A stretch of 55,143 nt of DNA from positions 1 to 55,143 of the forward strand of contig JAJYQP010000108.1 of the NCBI GenBank assembly GCA_021794525.1. Direction: 5' to 3'. This DNA comes from Pseudomonadota bacterium. GTDB taxonomy: Bacteria > Pseudomonadota > Alphaproteobacteria > Sphingomonadales > Sphingomonadaceae. This document shows positions 18,037-26,806 of this stretch, in pieces; position 1 is the first letter of the stretch; every line of letters starts with the position of its first letter. The translations under genes and the position numbers were made by a program. The notes beneath the pieces were generated by a model. That model did not search any database and was not told the DNA's origin. It saw nothing but the letters and a program-made list of their open reading frames with translations.

Positions 18037-19803
18037 ATGCACGTCGACGACCGCCTTTCCACCGTGTTGCAGCACCGCGCCGCAGGCGAGCGGGCGGCGC
18101 GCGTGCAGTACCGGCAGTTGCTCGACCTGCTCGGAGAGCCGGACGGGGAACCCGATCCCGGCCTCGCGCGCGCCGCTTTCCGCCGACTGGAGGCGCTCGG
18201 CGTACTCGTCCCCGTCAGCCAGCGCGAACGGATCGCCGCCGAATGCAGCGCCCGGATCCGTAATCCCCGCCTCATCGCCTGGCTTGCCGGGTCGGAGCCG
18301 CGCATCGCCGTCGCGGCGCTTTCCCGCGCCGAGCTGACCGAGGCGCAGTGGACCGCGCTCATCCCCGAACTGCCGATCCGTGCCCGCGGCCTTCTGCGCC
18401 ATCGCCGCAATATGCCCCCGCCGGCCGCCGCCCTGCTTGACCGGCTCGGCGCCTATGACCGCGCGCTGCCCGAACCTCTCGTCATCGAGGAGAGCCTGCC
18501 GAAGCTCGATGCCGTGGACAGCGCCCCCGATCCGGTCGAACGCGCCGCGCTCGATCTCGGCAGCTTCCCGACCGAGGGCTATTTGATCGACGATGGCGCA
18601 GCGACCGCCGGGGATGCCCCGGTGCCGGGCACCGATCTCGGCGCGCTGGTCAAGCGGATCGAGGCATTCCAGCGCGCCCGCGAGCATCGCCAGCGCGCGC
18701 CCGCCGCCGATTCGCCGCGCCTGCCGCTCGCCGACGAGGAGCCCGAGGATAGTGGCGAGAGCCGCCCCGCCGCTTCCGTCCTGTTCACCACCGACGAAAC
18801 CGGGCGGATCGTCTGGGCCGAGCCCGCGCTCGCGCCGCTGCTCGTCGGCGCATCGCTGGCGATGGACGGGGACGAGCGAGTGGCCGGTTTTGCCAGGGCC
18901 TTCGCGCGCCGCCGCCCGGTGAGCGACATCGCCATCGAGCTGGGCGGCGCGGATCCTGTTGCTGGCATCTGGCTGGCCGAGGGCGCGCCGCGCTTCTCGC
19001 GCCGGGGCGGACAGTTCACAGGCTATGTCGGCCGCCTGCGCCGCCCCACGCCGGCCGCCGCCGCGGACAGCCGGGCGAGCCGCGCCGCCGACCGCGTGCG
19101 CCAGCTCCTCCACGAACTGCGGACGCCCGTCACAGCCATCCAGGGGTTTGCCGAGGTCATCCAGCAGCAGACGGTCGGCCCGGTGCCGCACGAATACCGC
19201 GCCATCGCCGCGGCCATCGCGGGCGATGCGGCGCGGATGCTCGCGGGCCTCGGCGAGATCGAGCGCCTCGCGCGGCTCGAGGCCGGCACGCAGGAGCTGG
19301 CCGAAGGCAGCAGCGATTTCGTCGCCGTGGTCCGGCGGCAGGCAAGCCAGCTCCAGAGCGCGCTGTCGCCCCGCGTGGCGCGGCTCGATGCGACCTGGCG
19401 GCTGGACGAGGCCAAGGTGCCGCTCACCAGCGAGAGCGCCGAAACGCTGGCCTGGCGCTTCCTGGGCACAGTCGCGGCGGCAACCGCGGCGGGGGAACGG
19501 ATCACGCTCGAACTGGATGGAGCGATGGACCGGGTGAGCCTGACGGTGCGCCTGCCGCTGGCGCTCGCGCAGACCGAGGATATCTTTGCTGCCGACGTGA
19601 GGCCCGCGGTCGGTGCCGTGGTGGGCACGGGGCTCTTCGGTGCCGGCTTCGCCATGCGGCTCGCCCGGGCGGAGGCGCGGGCGGCGGGCGGCGACCTCGT
19701 GCGGCCGGACGCATCGACGATGGTGCTGACGCTTCCGCTCGGCGATCGCACTTTCGCCGGGCCCGGCGTTCCCGGCCGCACCGCGCAGCGCGCCCAAAGC
19801 TGA
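18037..19803 (+). CDS. Soluble sensor histidine kinase with degenerate ATPase domain
   Basis: A 588-residue protein without transmembrane segments. Residues ~1-160 are Arg/Ala/Leu-rich helices resembling DUF2336-type repeats (NPRLIAWLAGSEPRIAVAAL). A PAS-like middle (SVLFTTDETGRIVWAEPALAPL) precedes a clear HisKA dimerisation helix with His359 in LLHELRTPVTAIQGFAEVI. In the ATPase region the N-box Asn and the DxGxG G1 box are not apparent; only a G2-like GTGLFGAGFAMRLARAEARAAGG remains. It may act as a phosphotransfer or scaffold protein rather than an active kinase. I chose ATG 18037 over the upstream frame because the preceding residues have no domain features. No response regulator is adjacent. 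Confidence 0.8.
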   Translation: MHVDDRLSTVLQHRAAGERAARVQYRQLLDLLGEPDGEPDPGLARAAFRRLEALGVLVPVSQRERIAAECSARIRNPRLIAWLAGSEPRIAVAALSRAELTEAQWTALIPELPIRARGLLRHRRNMPPPAAALLDRLGAYDRALPEPLVIEESLPKLDAVDSAPDPVERAALDLGSFPTEGYLIDDGAATAGDAPVPGTDLGALVKRIEAFQRAREHRQRAPAADSPRLPLADEEPEDSGESRPAASVLFTTDETGRIVWAEPALAPLLVGASLAMDGDERVAGFARAFARRRPVSDIAIELGGADPVAGIWLAEGAPRFSRRGGQFTGYVGRLRRPTPAAAADSRASRAADRVRQLLHELRTPVTAIQGFAEVIQQQTVGPVPHEYRAIAAAIAGDAARMLAGLGEIERLARLEAGTQELAEGSSDFVAVVRRQASQLQSALSPRVARLDATWRLDEAKVPLTSESAETLAWRFLGTVAAATAAGERITLELDGAMDRVSLTVRLPLALAQTEDIFAADVRPAVGAVVGTGLFGAGFAMRLARAEARAAGGDLVRPDASTMVLTLPLGDRTFAGPGVPGRTAQRAQS

Positions 19804-19873
19804 TTGCGCGACCCTATCCAACTTGCCCTCCCCGGGAGTGCCCGCTAGGCGCGCAAGCCGGCGCGCAGCCGAC

Positions 19874-19946
19874 GGGCCTGTAGCTCAGCGGTTAGAGCTG
19901 GCCGCTCATAACGGCTAGGTCGCGGGTTCGAATCCTGCCGGGCCCA
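19874..19946 (+). tRNA. tRNA with CAT anticodon, probably tRNA-Ile2
   Basis: A complete 73-base cloverleaf: acceptor GGGCCTG/CGGGCCC (one G-T pair), D arm GCTC/GAGC, anticodon loop CTCATAA, T loop TTCGAAT and discriminator A. The anticodon is CAT. The D arm AGCTCAGCGGTTAGAGC and the GC-rich acceptor match tRNA-Ile2, whose C34 is changed to lysidine by TilS, better than elongator tRNA-Met. The 3' CCA is not encoded (the sequence reads ACCGG). Automatic tools may label it Met. Confidence 0.9.
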
Positions 19947-20064
19947 CCGGTTGCGCGCCGCCATTGCCGAACGGTCCGCTCGTCGCTAGAGCGCGCCGTC
20001 CGCATCGCTGGCCGGTTACCCACCCGGCCCTTCGCAGCGCTGCGGGTGGCCGATCATAACTCCT

Positions 20065-20188
<124 letters not shown>

Positions 20189-20233
20189 CCCGAGCGATAG
20201 CGAAGGGGTGTCCAGCCTCCAGCGCCACCCGTC

Positions 20234-21610
20234 CTAACGCACTCGCTCGAATCGCACCTCGCCGCGGACGGGGTCCGCCCCTACCAGCCGCACCATCAGC
20301 GCCTCTCCCGCGGCGACGCTGCCGGTATCGACGCGGGCGAGGACGGGGATGTCGCGCAGTTGCACGCGGGCACCTTTGTCGTCGCGCTCGGTGACCAGCG
20401 CGCGGAACACCTCGCCCTCGCGGCCTGCCAGCAGCACGGCCTCCGCAAGGTCGAGGACCGCACGCTCGATCGCGCCTTCGCGCGCGTCGGCGGCGTTGAC
20501 TGTCCTGGCGAGCCGCTCGAACAGCGCCGGTTCGGGCACCGGACCGCCTTCGACCAGCGCCAGCACGGTATCGAGGATGTAGCGGTCCCCCAGCCGCCGC
20601 ATCGGCGCGGTGGCGTGGGTATAGATCGCCGCCAGAGCCGCGTGCCAGGGCGTGTGACCGGCGCGGAAGGGCACATAACTCGCCCCCGTCCCGACGCGCC
20701 GCACCGCCAGCTGGAACGCGGCGCCCGCCACCGTGCGCGGGTCGATCGTACGTTCGAACTCGCCGAGCGGCATCGCATCGTGCCAGTTGAGGCCGAGCCC
20801 GCGCGCCGCCTGGCGCAGCCGCGCCACGGCGCGCTCGTCGGGCGCGGGCATCTCGCGGAACATCCCCGTCCCCGCCGCGTGCAGAGCCTGTGCGATGGCG
20901 ATGTTAGCCGCGAGCGAGAGCGTTGCATTGGCCTCCTCCGAGGCGCGGTGGACGCGAAAGCTCAGGCGATACCGGCTCTCCCCATCGCGCTCGAGTTCCT
21001 GCTCGGGCGGATCGACGCGCGCCGCACCGCGGTCCCGCTCGGCCCGGGTCATGCGCGCGGCAAAGGCTTCCAGATGCGGCACGTCAGCCACCTCGGTCGT
21101 TTCGTAGGCGAGCTTGGCGCGGCTATGGATGATCGCCCGCTCGGCACCTTCGAGGGCGACAGTGCCATCGGGCGAGCAGCGCACCGACACCACTACGGAC
21201 GGACGCGGACCGCCCGGCAGCAAGCTCGCCGCGTCCTCGCTCAGGACGGCGGGGTAGAGCCGCGCGCGTCCGTCGGGGAGATAGAGCGTGACGCCGCGCC
21301 GCCATGCCTCCGCCACCAGCGCGCTGCCCTCCGGCGCGAACCAGCCAATGTCGGCGAGCGCGTAGTGCAGCAGCAGGTCGTTGCCCGACTCCTCGATGCA
21401 GAAGGCCTGGTCGAGATCGGTCGAACTGGCAGGATCGAGCGTGACGAAGGGGCGGTCGGTCCAGTCGGAATGCCCATCCACCACCTGCTTGGCCGCACGT
21501 TCGGCCTCGACAGTCACCTCGGGCGGAAACCCGGCCGGAATGTCGAACCGCTCGCGCAGCCGCGCCAGCCCCTCGCCCAGCACCCGGTCGGGATCGGCGA
21601 GGACCTTCAC
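20234..21610 (-). CDS. RNB-domain ribonuclease (short RNase II/R-like)
   Basis: A 458-residue protein made almost only of the RNB exonuclease domain; the cold-shock and S1 domains of full RNase R are missing. The catalytic block is VTLDPASSTDLDQAFCIEE, in which the first three metal-binding Asp are present and the fourth position is Gln, as in the short DLDQA subfamily. Further RNB landmarks are GVTLYLPDGRARLYP, ATLSLAANIAIAQAL and YTHATAPMRRLGDRYI with the Arg that contacts RNA. It degrades RNA 3'-5' if active. It starts 18 bases after the M28 peptidase stop and is probably co-transcribed with it. Confidence 0.88.
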   Translation of the reverse strand: MKVLADPDRVLGEGLARLRERFDIPAGFPPEVTVEAERAAKQVVDGHSDWTDRPFVTLDPASSTDLDQAFCIEESGNDLLLHYALADIGWFAPEGSALVAEAWRRGVTLYLPDGRARLYPAVLSEDAASLLPGGPRPSVVVSVRCSPDGTVALEGAERAIIHSRAKLAYETTEVADVPHLEAFAARMTRAERDRGAARVDPPEQELERDGESRYRLSFRVHRASEEANATLSLAANIAIAQALHAAGTGMFREMPAPDERAVARLRQAARGLGLNWHDAMPLGEFERTIDPRTVAGAAFQLAVRRVGTGASYVPFRAGHTPWHAALAAIYTHATAPMRRLGDRYILDTVLALVEGGPVPEPALFERLARTVNAADAREGAIERAVLDLAEAVLLAGREGEVFRALVTERDDKGARVQLRDIPVLARVDTGSVAAGEALMVRLVGADPVRGEVRFERVR

Positions 21611-21628
21611 CGCTCGCCCGTGCCGCTA

Positions 21629-23011
21629 TTACTTGCCCTGCACGATCGGCTCGGCGCGGTTGGCGAGGATGCCGACCACCTGAGTCCACACCGCCACGTT
21701 CTGGCGCAACGCGGCGGGATCGATCTTGTCGAGCGTGTCGTCGGGCGTGTGGTGGAGGTCGAAATAATGCGTCCCGTCCTGCTGGAGGTCGAGGATCGCC
21801 GCCCCGCTCTCGCGCGCGAGATTGAGGTCGGCCCCGCCGGTCGCGACCTCCTGTGAAGGCGCGACGCCGAAACGCGCGACCGCGAGCGCCAGTTGCCGGT
21901 AAAGCACCGGATCGGTCTTCGTGAAATTGGTGTCGAGCCGCCAGATGCGGTCGGCGCCGAAGTCGCTCTCCAGCCCCGCATAGATGGCATCGCCCTTGTG
22001 CGCGGCAGCATAGGCCTTGCTGCCCCACAGCCCGGTTTCCTCGGCGCCCGCGAACAATACGCGCACGGTGCGCAAGGGACGCCCCCCCAGCGCGACCTGT
22101 TTCGCTGCCGCGGCGATGATCGCGCAGCCCGCGCCATCGTCGATGGCGCCGGTGCCGAGATCCCAGCTGTCGAGATGGCAGGCGAGCAGCACCGGCGGCA
22201 GCTTCGGGTCACGGCCGGTGATCTCGGCGACGACATTGCCGCTGTCGGTCTCGCCCAGGGAGCGCGGGGTGAGCGTCAGTTTCATGGTCACAGGCCGCTC
22301 GCCGCGCCGCGCGAACATCCGTTCCAGATTGTCGGCGTCGGGATTGCTGAGCGCGCCCGCGGGGATCGGCGTCACGCCCGCCGCGAATGTGGTCCCGCCG
22401 GTATGCGGGGTGCGGTGGTTCTCGGTCCCTATCGAGCGGATCACCGCCGCCACCGCGCCCTTGCTCGCGGCGAGGCTCGGCCCGGTCCAGCGCGCGGGGC
22501 CGGCAAAGCCGTAGCCCGATCCGTCCTGCGTCGGCTTCATGTCGTGACTGATGAAGGCGATCTTGCCGGCAAGGCTGCCCGCGGGCGCGGCCTGCAAATC
22601 GGCGTAGCTGGAAAAATAGACCACCTCCGCCGCCAGCCCGGCCTCCCCGGTCGAGGCGCTGGTGCCGAGCGCGGTTACCCGCATGGGCTGGGCGAAGGGT
22701 GCGGTGATCTCGGCCCTTTCCTCGCCGCGCACCCAGGTCGGCATCGTGTAGGGTTCGACGGCGATGTTCTGGAAGCCATTGGCCCTGAGCCATTGCACCG
22801 CCCAGGCGCGTCCACGCGCCTCCGCCTCGGTTCCGGCCTGACGCGGCCCGACCTCGGTGGTGATGCCCTCGACAAAATCCCACGCCAGCGCGTCCTTCTC
22901 CAGCGCGAGGTCGGCGACCGTCTCCAGCGCAGGCGGCTTTGGCGATGCAGCCATGACGGCAGTGGATAGGAGCAGCGGAAGCGCGCCGAGCGCGAGGAAG
23001 CGTATGGTCAT
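21629..23011 (-). CDS. M28 family metallopeptidase, secreted
   Basis: A 460-residue zinc aminopeptidase or carboxypeptidase. A signal peptide (MTIRFLALGALPLLLSTAVMAA) is followed by a PA-insert region and the M28 catalytic domain: zinc His/Asp in LLACHLDSWDLGTGAIDDGAG, the Glu pair in VLFAGAEETGLWGSKAY, an Asp in LESDFGADRIW and a late His in FDLHHTPDDTLDKI. The frame is open to 23146, but ATG 23011 begins the signal peptide. Activity would be in the periplasm on peptides. It is divergent from ettA. Confidence 0.93.
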   Translation of the reverse strand: MTIRFLALGALPLLLSTAVMAASPKPPALETVADLALEKDALAWDFVEGITTEVGPRQAGTEAEARGRAWAVQWLRANGFQNIAVEPYTMPTWVRGEERAEITAPFAQPMRVTALGTSASTGEAGLAAEVVYFSSYADLQAAPAGSLAGKIAFISHDMKPTQDGSGYGFAGPARWTGPSLAASKGAVAAVIRSIGTENHRTPHTGGTTFAAGVTPIPAGALSNPDADNLERMFARRGERPVTMKLTLTPRSLGETDSGNVVAEITGRDPKLPPVLLACHLDSWDLGTGAIDDGAGCAIIAAAAKQVALGGRPLRTVRVLFAGAEETGLWGSKAYAAAHKGDAIYAGLESDFGADRIWRLDTNFTKTDPVLYRQLALAVARFGVAPSQEVATGGADLNLARESGAAILDLQQDGTHYFDLHHTPDDTLDKIDPAALRQNVAVWTQVVGILANRAEPIVQGK

Positions 23012-23127
23012 CGCCCGCGGTGCTACCCGCCGCGCGCGCGCCTGCCAAGCCGGTTGCCTGAAAGCCTGCCAGCCCCTATCTGCGCGCCAAATCCGACACA
23101 CCCGACTCTCTTGCAAGGACCCACCCC

Positions 23128-24801
23128 GTGGCCGCCCAGTACGCATTCGTCATGAAGAACATGACCAAGACCTTCCCCGGCGCGAACAAGCCGGTGCTGA
23201 AGGACATCAACCTGCAGTTCTACCAGGGCGCCAAGATCGGCATCGTCGGCCCCAACGGCGCGGGCAAGTCCACGCTCATCAAGATCATGGCCGGGATCGA
23301 CAAGGACTTCACGGGCGAGGCCTGGCCGGGCGAGAACATCACCGTCGGTTACCTGGAGCAGGAGCCCGAGCTCGACCCCACCAAGACCGTGCTCGAAAAC
23401 GTGCGCGAAGGCGCGAAGGAAACCGCCGATCTCGTCGCCCGCTTCAACGAGGTGAGCGCGCTGATGTGCGAGCCCGACGCCGATTTCGACGCGCTCGGCG
23501 CCGAGATGGGCGAGCTGCAAGACAAGATCGACGCGGTCGACGGCTGGACGCTCGACAACCAGCTCGAGGTCGCGATGGAGGCGCTGCGCTGTCCGCCGGG
23601 CGACTGGCCGGTCAAGGACCTTTCGGGCGGCGAGAAGCGCCGCGTCGCGCTTACCCGGTTGCTGATCCAGAAGCCCGGCATCCTGCTGCTGGACGAGCCG
23701 ACCAACCACCTAGACGCCGAGAGCGTCCAATGGCTTGAGAACCATCTCAAGGAATATGCGGGCGCGGTGCTGATGATCACCCACGACCGCTACTTCCTCG
23801 ACAATGTCGTCGGCTGGATCCTCGAACTCGACCGCGGTTCGTACTACCCCTACGAGGGCAATTACTCGACCTATCTGGAGAAGAAGGCCAAGCGCCTCGA
23901 GCAGGAGAGTCGCGAGGAGAGCGGCAAACAGAAGGCGCTCCAGCGCGAGCTCGAGTGGATCAGGCAAACGCCCGCCGCGCGCCAGACCAAGAGCAAGGCG
24001 CGCATCCGCAAGTTCGAGGAGCTGCAGAACAGCCAGGACCAGCGCCAGGTCGGGAAGGCGCAGATCGTCATCCAGGTGCCCGAGCGCCTCGGCGGCAAGG
24101 TCATCGAGGTGAAGAACATCTCGAAGGCCTATGGCGACAAGCTGCTGTTCGAGGACCTCTCGTTCACCCTGCCCCCGGGCGGCATCGTCGGCGTGATCGG
24201 GCCGAACGGCGCGGGCAAGTCCACGCTGTTCCGCATCATCACCGGGAAAGAGACGCCGGACAGCGGAACGGTCGAGATGGGCTCGACCGTGCGCCTCGGC
24301 TATGTCGACCAGAGCCGCGACCACCTCGACCCCAAGAAGAACGTCTGGGAGGAGATTTCGGACGGGCTCGACTACATGAAGGTCAACGGCCAGGACATGA
24401 GCACGCGCGCTTATGTCGGCGCGTTCAACTTCAAGGGGCCGGACCAGCAGAAGAACGTCGGCAAGCTGTCGGGCGGCGAGCGCAACCGCGTCCACATGGC
24501 CAAGATGCTCAAGGCCGGCGGCAACGTGCTGCTGCTGGACGAGCCGACCAACGACCTCGACGTCGAGACGCTCGCCGCGCTGGAAGACGCAATCGAGAAC
24601 TTCGCCGGCTGCGCCGTGGTCATCAGCCACGACCGCTTCTTCCTCGACCGCCTCGCGACCCATATCCTCGCCTTTGAAGGCGACAGCCACGTCGAATGGT
24701 TCGAGGGCAACTTCGAGGCTTATGAAGAGGACAAGCGGCGCCGGCTCGGCGATGCGGCGGATCGGCCGACGCGGTTGGCGTATAAGAAGCTGACTAGGTA
24801 G
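23128..24801 (+). CDS. ettA: Energy-dependent translational throttle protein EttA (ABC-F ATPase)
   Basis: A 557-residue ABC-F protein with two ATPase domains and no membrane part. Domain 1 has Walker A GPNGAGKST (~39-47), signature LSGGEKRRVAL and Walker B LLLDEPTNHLDAES; domain 2 repeats these with GPNGAGKST, LSGGERNRVHM and LLLDEPTNDLDVET. Between them is the P-site tRNA interaction motif segment (linker with Arg/Lys-rich RQTPAARQTKSKARIRKFEEL). EttA binds the ribosomal E site and gates the first peptide bond according to the ATP/ADP ratio. The start is GTG 23128 after AAGGAC. Confidence 0.96.
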   Translation: MAAQYAFVMKNMTKTFPGANKPVLKDINLQFYQGAKIGIVGPNGAGKSTLIKIMAGIDKDFTGEAWPGENITVGYLEQEPELDPTKTVLENVREGAKETADLVARFNEVSALMCEPDADFDALGAEMGELQDKIDAVDGWTLDNQLEVAMEALRCPPGDWPVKDLSGGEKRRVALTRLLIQKPGILLLDEPTNHLDAESVQWLENHLKEYAGAVLMITHDRYFLDNVVGWILELDRGSYYPYEGNYSTYLEKKAKRLEQESREESGKQKALQRELEWIRQTPAARQTKSKARIRKFEELQNSQDQRQVGKAQIVIQVPERLGGKVIEVKNISKAYGDKLLFEDLSFTLPPGGIVGVIGPNGAGKSTLFRIITGKETPDSGTVEMGSTVRLGYVDQSRDHLDPKKNVWEEISDGLDYMKVNGQDMSTRAYVGAFNFKGPDQQKNVGKLSGGERNRVHMAKMLKAGGNVLLLDEPTNDLDVETLAALEDAIENFAGCAVVISHDRFFLDRLATHILAFEGDSHVEWFEGNFEAYEEDKRRRLGDAADRPTRLAYKKLTR

Positions 24802-24803
24802 GG

Positions 24804-25544
24804 TCAGTCTTCCGCGCGATAGGGTGATCTCCAAACATGCTTCGCCGTGTCGAACTTTTCGCTGGTTTTCTTCACGTCGTCATATGTCGCTAGCTCGGTG
24901 AAGTAGTCCCATCCGTTGAGCTCGCCTCTCTCGCAAAAGGCTTTCGCTTCGTACGGTTCTCCCTTGTGCGCAAAATTACATACGATATGTGGATGTGAGT
25001 AATACTCATCGCCGTGAAAATCGATGTACTCAACGTATTCCCAAGGGATGTATCCTATTACCCAACCTTTGGTCGCACCTTCTCGTTCGCCCTCATCAGC
25101 TATGCGCCAACAACCCTCGCTTTCTTCCCAGACGATCGAATGGATGTTTAGAGCCACTTCGATGCCTCGATGGTAAATGCCGATCATCTCTGTTCGGAAC
25201 CATGGGCTAATTCCCGTATGTTCTCCGACAGACGGATACTCCTTTAGTCGCTTGACGTCGCGGATAATGATTCGATGGCTAAGCCTGTCGCGCCTGATTT
25301 CACGAAGGTGGCTCCCGACAAGCGGCTTCCATTTCTCCTGCCGCTCAATCTGCAATCTATTGGATCGGAGCTTGCGTCCGCTTATCCAGCGGAGAGCTTC
25401 TCGAATAGGCTGATAGACCCAAGATAACCCGACAGTTTCGAGAATTCCGGCCACAGCGAATTGAACATCGCGTGTTTGATTCTTGAAAGGCGCTCCCCCA
25501 ACAAATCTGGGGACGACGATGCCTGCATAGTCGAATTTGCACAA
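24804..25544 (-). CDS. Orphan hypothetical protein with lower GC content
   Basis: A frame of up to 246 codons whose base composition is visibly poorer in G+C than its neighbours and uses A/T-ending codons (many ATT, AAA, GAA, TAT). The product is soluble and rich in aromatic and charged residues: RIIIRDVKRLKEYPS, GWVIGYIPWEYVEYIDFHGDEY, HPHIVCNFAHKGEPYEA. No known domain is evident. The first codon available is TTG 25544, with GTG 25454 as an alternative; no ATG lies near the 5' end, so the gene may be 5'-truncated. It converges on ettA with two bases between stops. It looks acquired. Confidence 0.6.
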   Translation of the reverse strand: MCKFDYAGIVVPRFVGGAPFKNQTRDVQFAVAGILETVGLSWVYQPIREALRWISGRKLRSNRLQIERQEKWKPLVGSHLREIRRDRLSHRIIIRDVKRLKEYPSVGEHTGISPWFRTEMIGIYHRGIEVALNIHSIVWEESEGCWRIADEGEREGATKGWVIGYIPWEYVEYIDFHGDEYYSHPHIVCNFAHKGEPYEAKAFCERGELNGWDYFTELATYDDVKKTSEKFDTAKHVWRSPYRAED

Positions 25545-25571
25545 ATCCGCTCAAATCTGTAGACCACCCGC

Positions 25572-25691
25572 ATGCCCCAACTCAACGTCTCCCTCCTCGA
25601 AGGCCTCCAGAAAAGGGCCGAGGCGCGCGTGGCCGAGGGGCGCTATTCCAGCGCCAGCGACTACATCCGCAACCTGCTGCGGCAGGACTAG
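25572..25691 (+). pseudogene. ParD-type antitoxin with premature stop, no toxin
   Basis: The 39 codons from ATG 25572 read as the ribbon-helix-helix N-terminus of a ParD antitoxin (MPQLNVSLLEGL, then RVAEGRYSSASDYIRNLLRQD). A TAG at 25689-25691 interrupts the frame, and the expected C-terminal toxin-binding part continues in the same frame beyond it (GRAAELRWLQAKIDKGRTSPI). The stop may derive from a CAG codon. No ParE toxin follows; a REP-like repeat begins ~120 bases downstream. This is most simply the relic of a type II toxin-antitoxin system; the truncated RHH domain could still bind DNA. Confidence 0.75.
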
Positions 25692-25811
25692 GGCCGCGCC
25701 GCCGAGCTGCGCTGGTTGCAGGCGAAAATCGACAAGGGGCGCACCAGTCCGATCGGATCCGCGTCCGGTGAGGGAGATTTTTGTCGTCGTAGTCCGCGAC
25801 ACATAATCTAT

Positions 25812-25899
25812 CGTCATCCCGGACTTGATCCGGGATCAGGCTATCTTTCGCAATGCAGCGCCGAAATAAGCGGGACCCCGGATCAAGTCCGGGGTGACG
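25812..25899. repeat. Paired REP-like palindromes in inverted orientation
   Basis: Two 23-base arms (25812-25834 and 25877-25899) are reverse complements with one mismatch, separated by 42 bases. Each arm is itself a small hairpin: CCCGGA-cttga-TCCGGG in the first and CCGGA-tcaag-TCCGG in the second. The sequence CGTCATCCCGGACTTGATCC is of a type found scattered between genes in many alphaproteobacteria. It lies between the ParD relic and the convergent Uma2 gene and may act as a bidirectional terminator. Confidence 0.8.
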
Positions 25900-25924
25900 A
25901 GTGGAATGAATTGAGGTCGCTCGC

Positions 25925-26500
25925 CTACCCCAACCCCGCGCTCTCCACCGTCAGCCCCTCAATGGTCGCCGCGTGCAGCGGCGCGCCGAAGGGCACGTCG
26001 AGCTGGCCGTCGTAGCCGCTGCCATCGGGCCGGGGGTTGGCGTGCATCAGGACGCGGTTTTCGTTGAGGTCCACCACCCAGTATTCGGGCACGTCGGCTT
26101 CGGCATAAAGGTCCGCCTTGGGACCGAGGTCAGTGGCCAGGGTACTCGCGGAAATTTCGATCACGAGCAGCGCATTCTCAACCGGAAGGATGCCATCGCC
26201 CTCGGCAGCGTCGGTCACGACCAGATCGGGTTCGGGCACATCGTGATCCGACACGCGGACCGAGATGTCGGTGAGCACGCGAAGCGATGATCCACAGGCC
26301 TTCAACCCTGCCGCCAAGGCAAGCACCATCTCGGTGACGGCCTGCGCATGCGGGCGGTGTTTCGGGCTCATGTAGTAGACTTCTCCTCCGATCAGTTCGG
26401 TACTGCGACAGCCGAACGCGCCCTCCCTGTCGAGCAGGAGAAATTCCTCCACCGACAGGCGGTGCTTTGTCTGGCCGTCAACAAGATCGTGCGCCGTCAT
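25925..26500 (-). CDS. Uma2 family (DUF820) restriction-endonuclease-fold protein
   Basis: A 191-residue protein of the Uma2 family, which has a PD-(D/E)xK nuclease-like fold. The start MTAHDLVDGQTKHRLSVEEF and TELIGGEVYYMSPKHRPHA are typical. The catalytic-like residues are visible as VPEPDLVVTD (Asp), LLVIEISASTLATD (Glu) and GPKADLYAEADVPEYWVVDL (Lys). These proteins are abundant in cyanobacteria and scattered elsewhere; their function is unproven, though many are linked to mobile elements. The gene stands alone on its strand. Start ATG 26500 is standard. Confidence 0.88.
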   Translation of the reverse strand: MTAHDLVDGQTKHRLSVEEFLLLDREGAFGCRSTELIGGEVYYMSPKHRPHAQAVTEMVLALAAGLKACGSSLRVLTDISVRVSDHDVPEPDLVVTDAAEGDGILPVENALLVIEISASTLATDLGPKADLYAEADVPEYWVVDLNENRVLMHANPRPDGSGYDGQLDVPFGAPLHAATIEGLTVESAGLG

Positions 26501-26558
26501 GGGATTGTCCTATCACACCACTCGCGGTGTTCCAATCGCGGACCGATCCAGAACAAAC

Positions 26559-26806
26559 CTACGCCGCCTCCGCCACTTCCCGGTCATACACCGCCCGGTT
26601 CGCGTGAATCTGCGGCAGATGCGCGAAGGTCCGGTCGGCCAGCGCCATCACCGGCACCGCCAGCGACTGGCCAAGTTCCGTCAGCGCGTATTCGACGCCA
26701 GGCGGCACGGTAGCGTGGACGGTGCGGGCGACCATGCCGTCGCGTTCGAGCGTTTCAGCGTGCGGGTCAGCATCTGCTGGCTGATGCCGCCGATCTCGCG
26801 CCATCC
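26559..26806 (-). pseudogene. HxlR-type regulator remnant, N-terminus deleted and frameshifted
   Basis: The DNA encodes the latter part of an HxlR winged helix in two frames: WREIGGISQQMLTRTLKR (from ~26803) and, after a one-base loss near 26750, LERDGMVARTVHATVPP and YALTELGQSLAVPVMALAD to the stop at 26559. The first ~35-45 residues of a normal HxlR protein are absent; the sequence instead runs directly into the small gene upstream. This shows a deletion that fused the 3' end of that gene to the middle of the regulator, plus a separate frameshift. The remnant cannot give a functional regulator. Confidence 0.8.

Noticed and set aside
25572..26500. A defence or toxin-antitoxin island made of the ParD relic and Uma2
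   Set aside because: The antitoxin is broken, no toxin is present, and the Uma2 gene stands alone on the other strand. There is no evidence that they work together.
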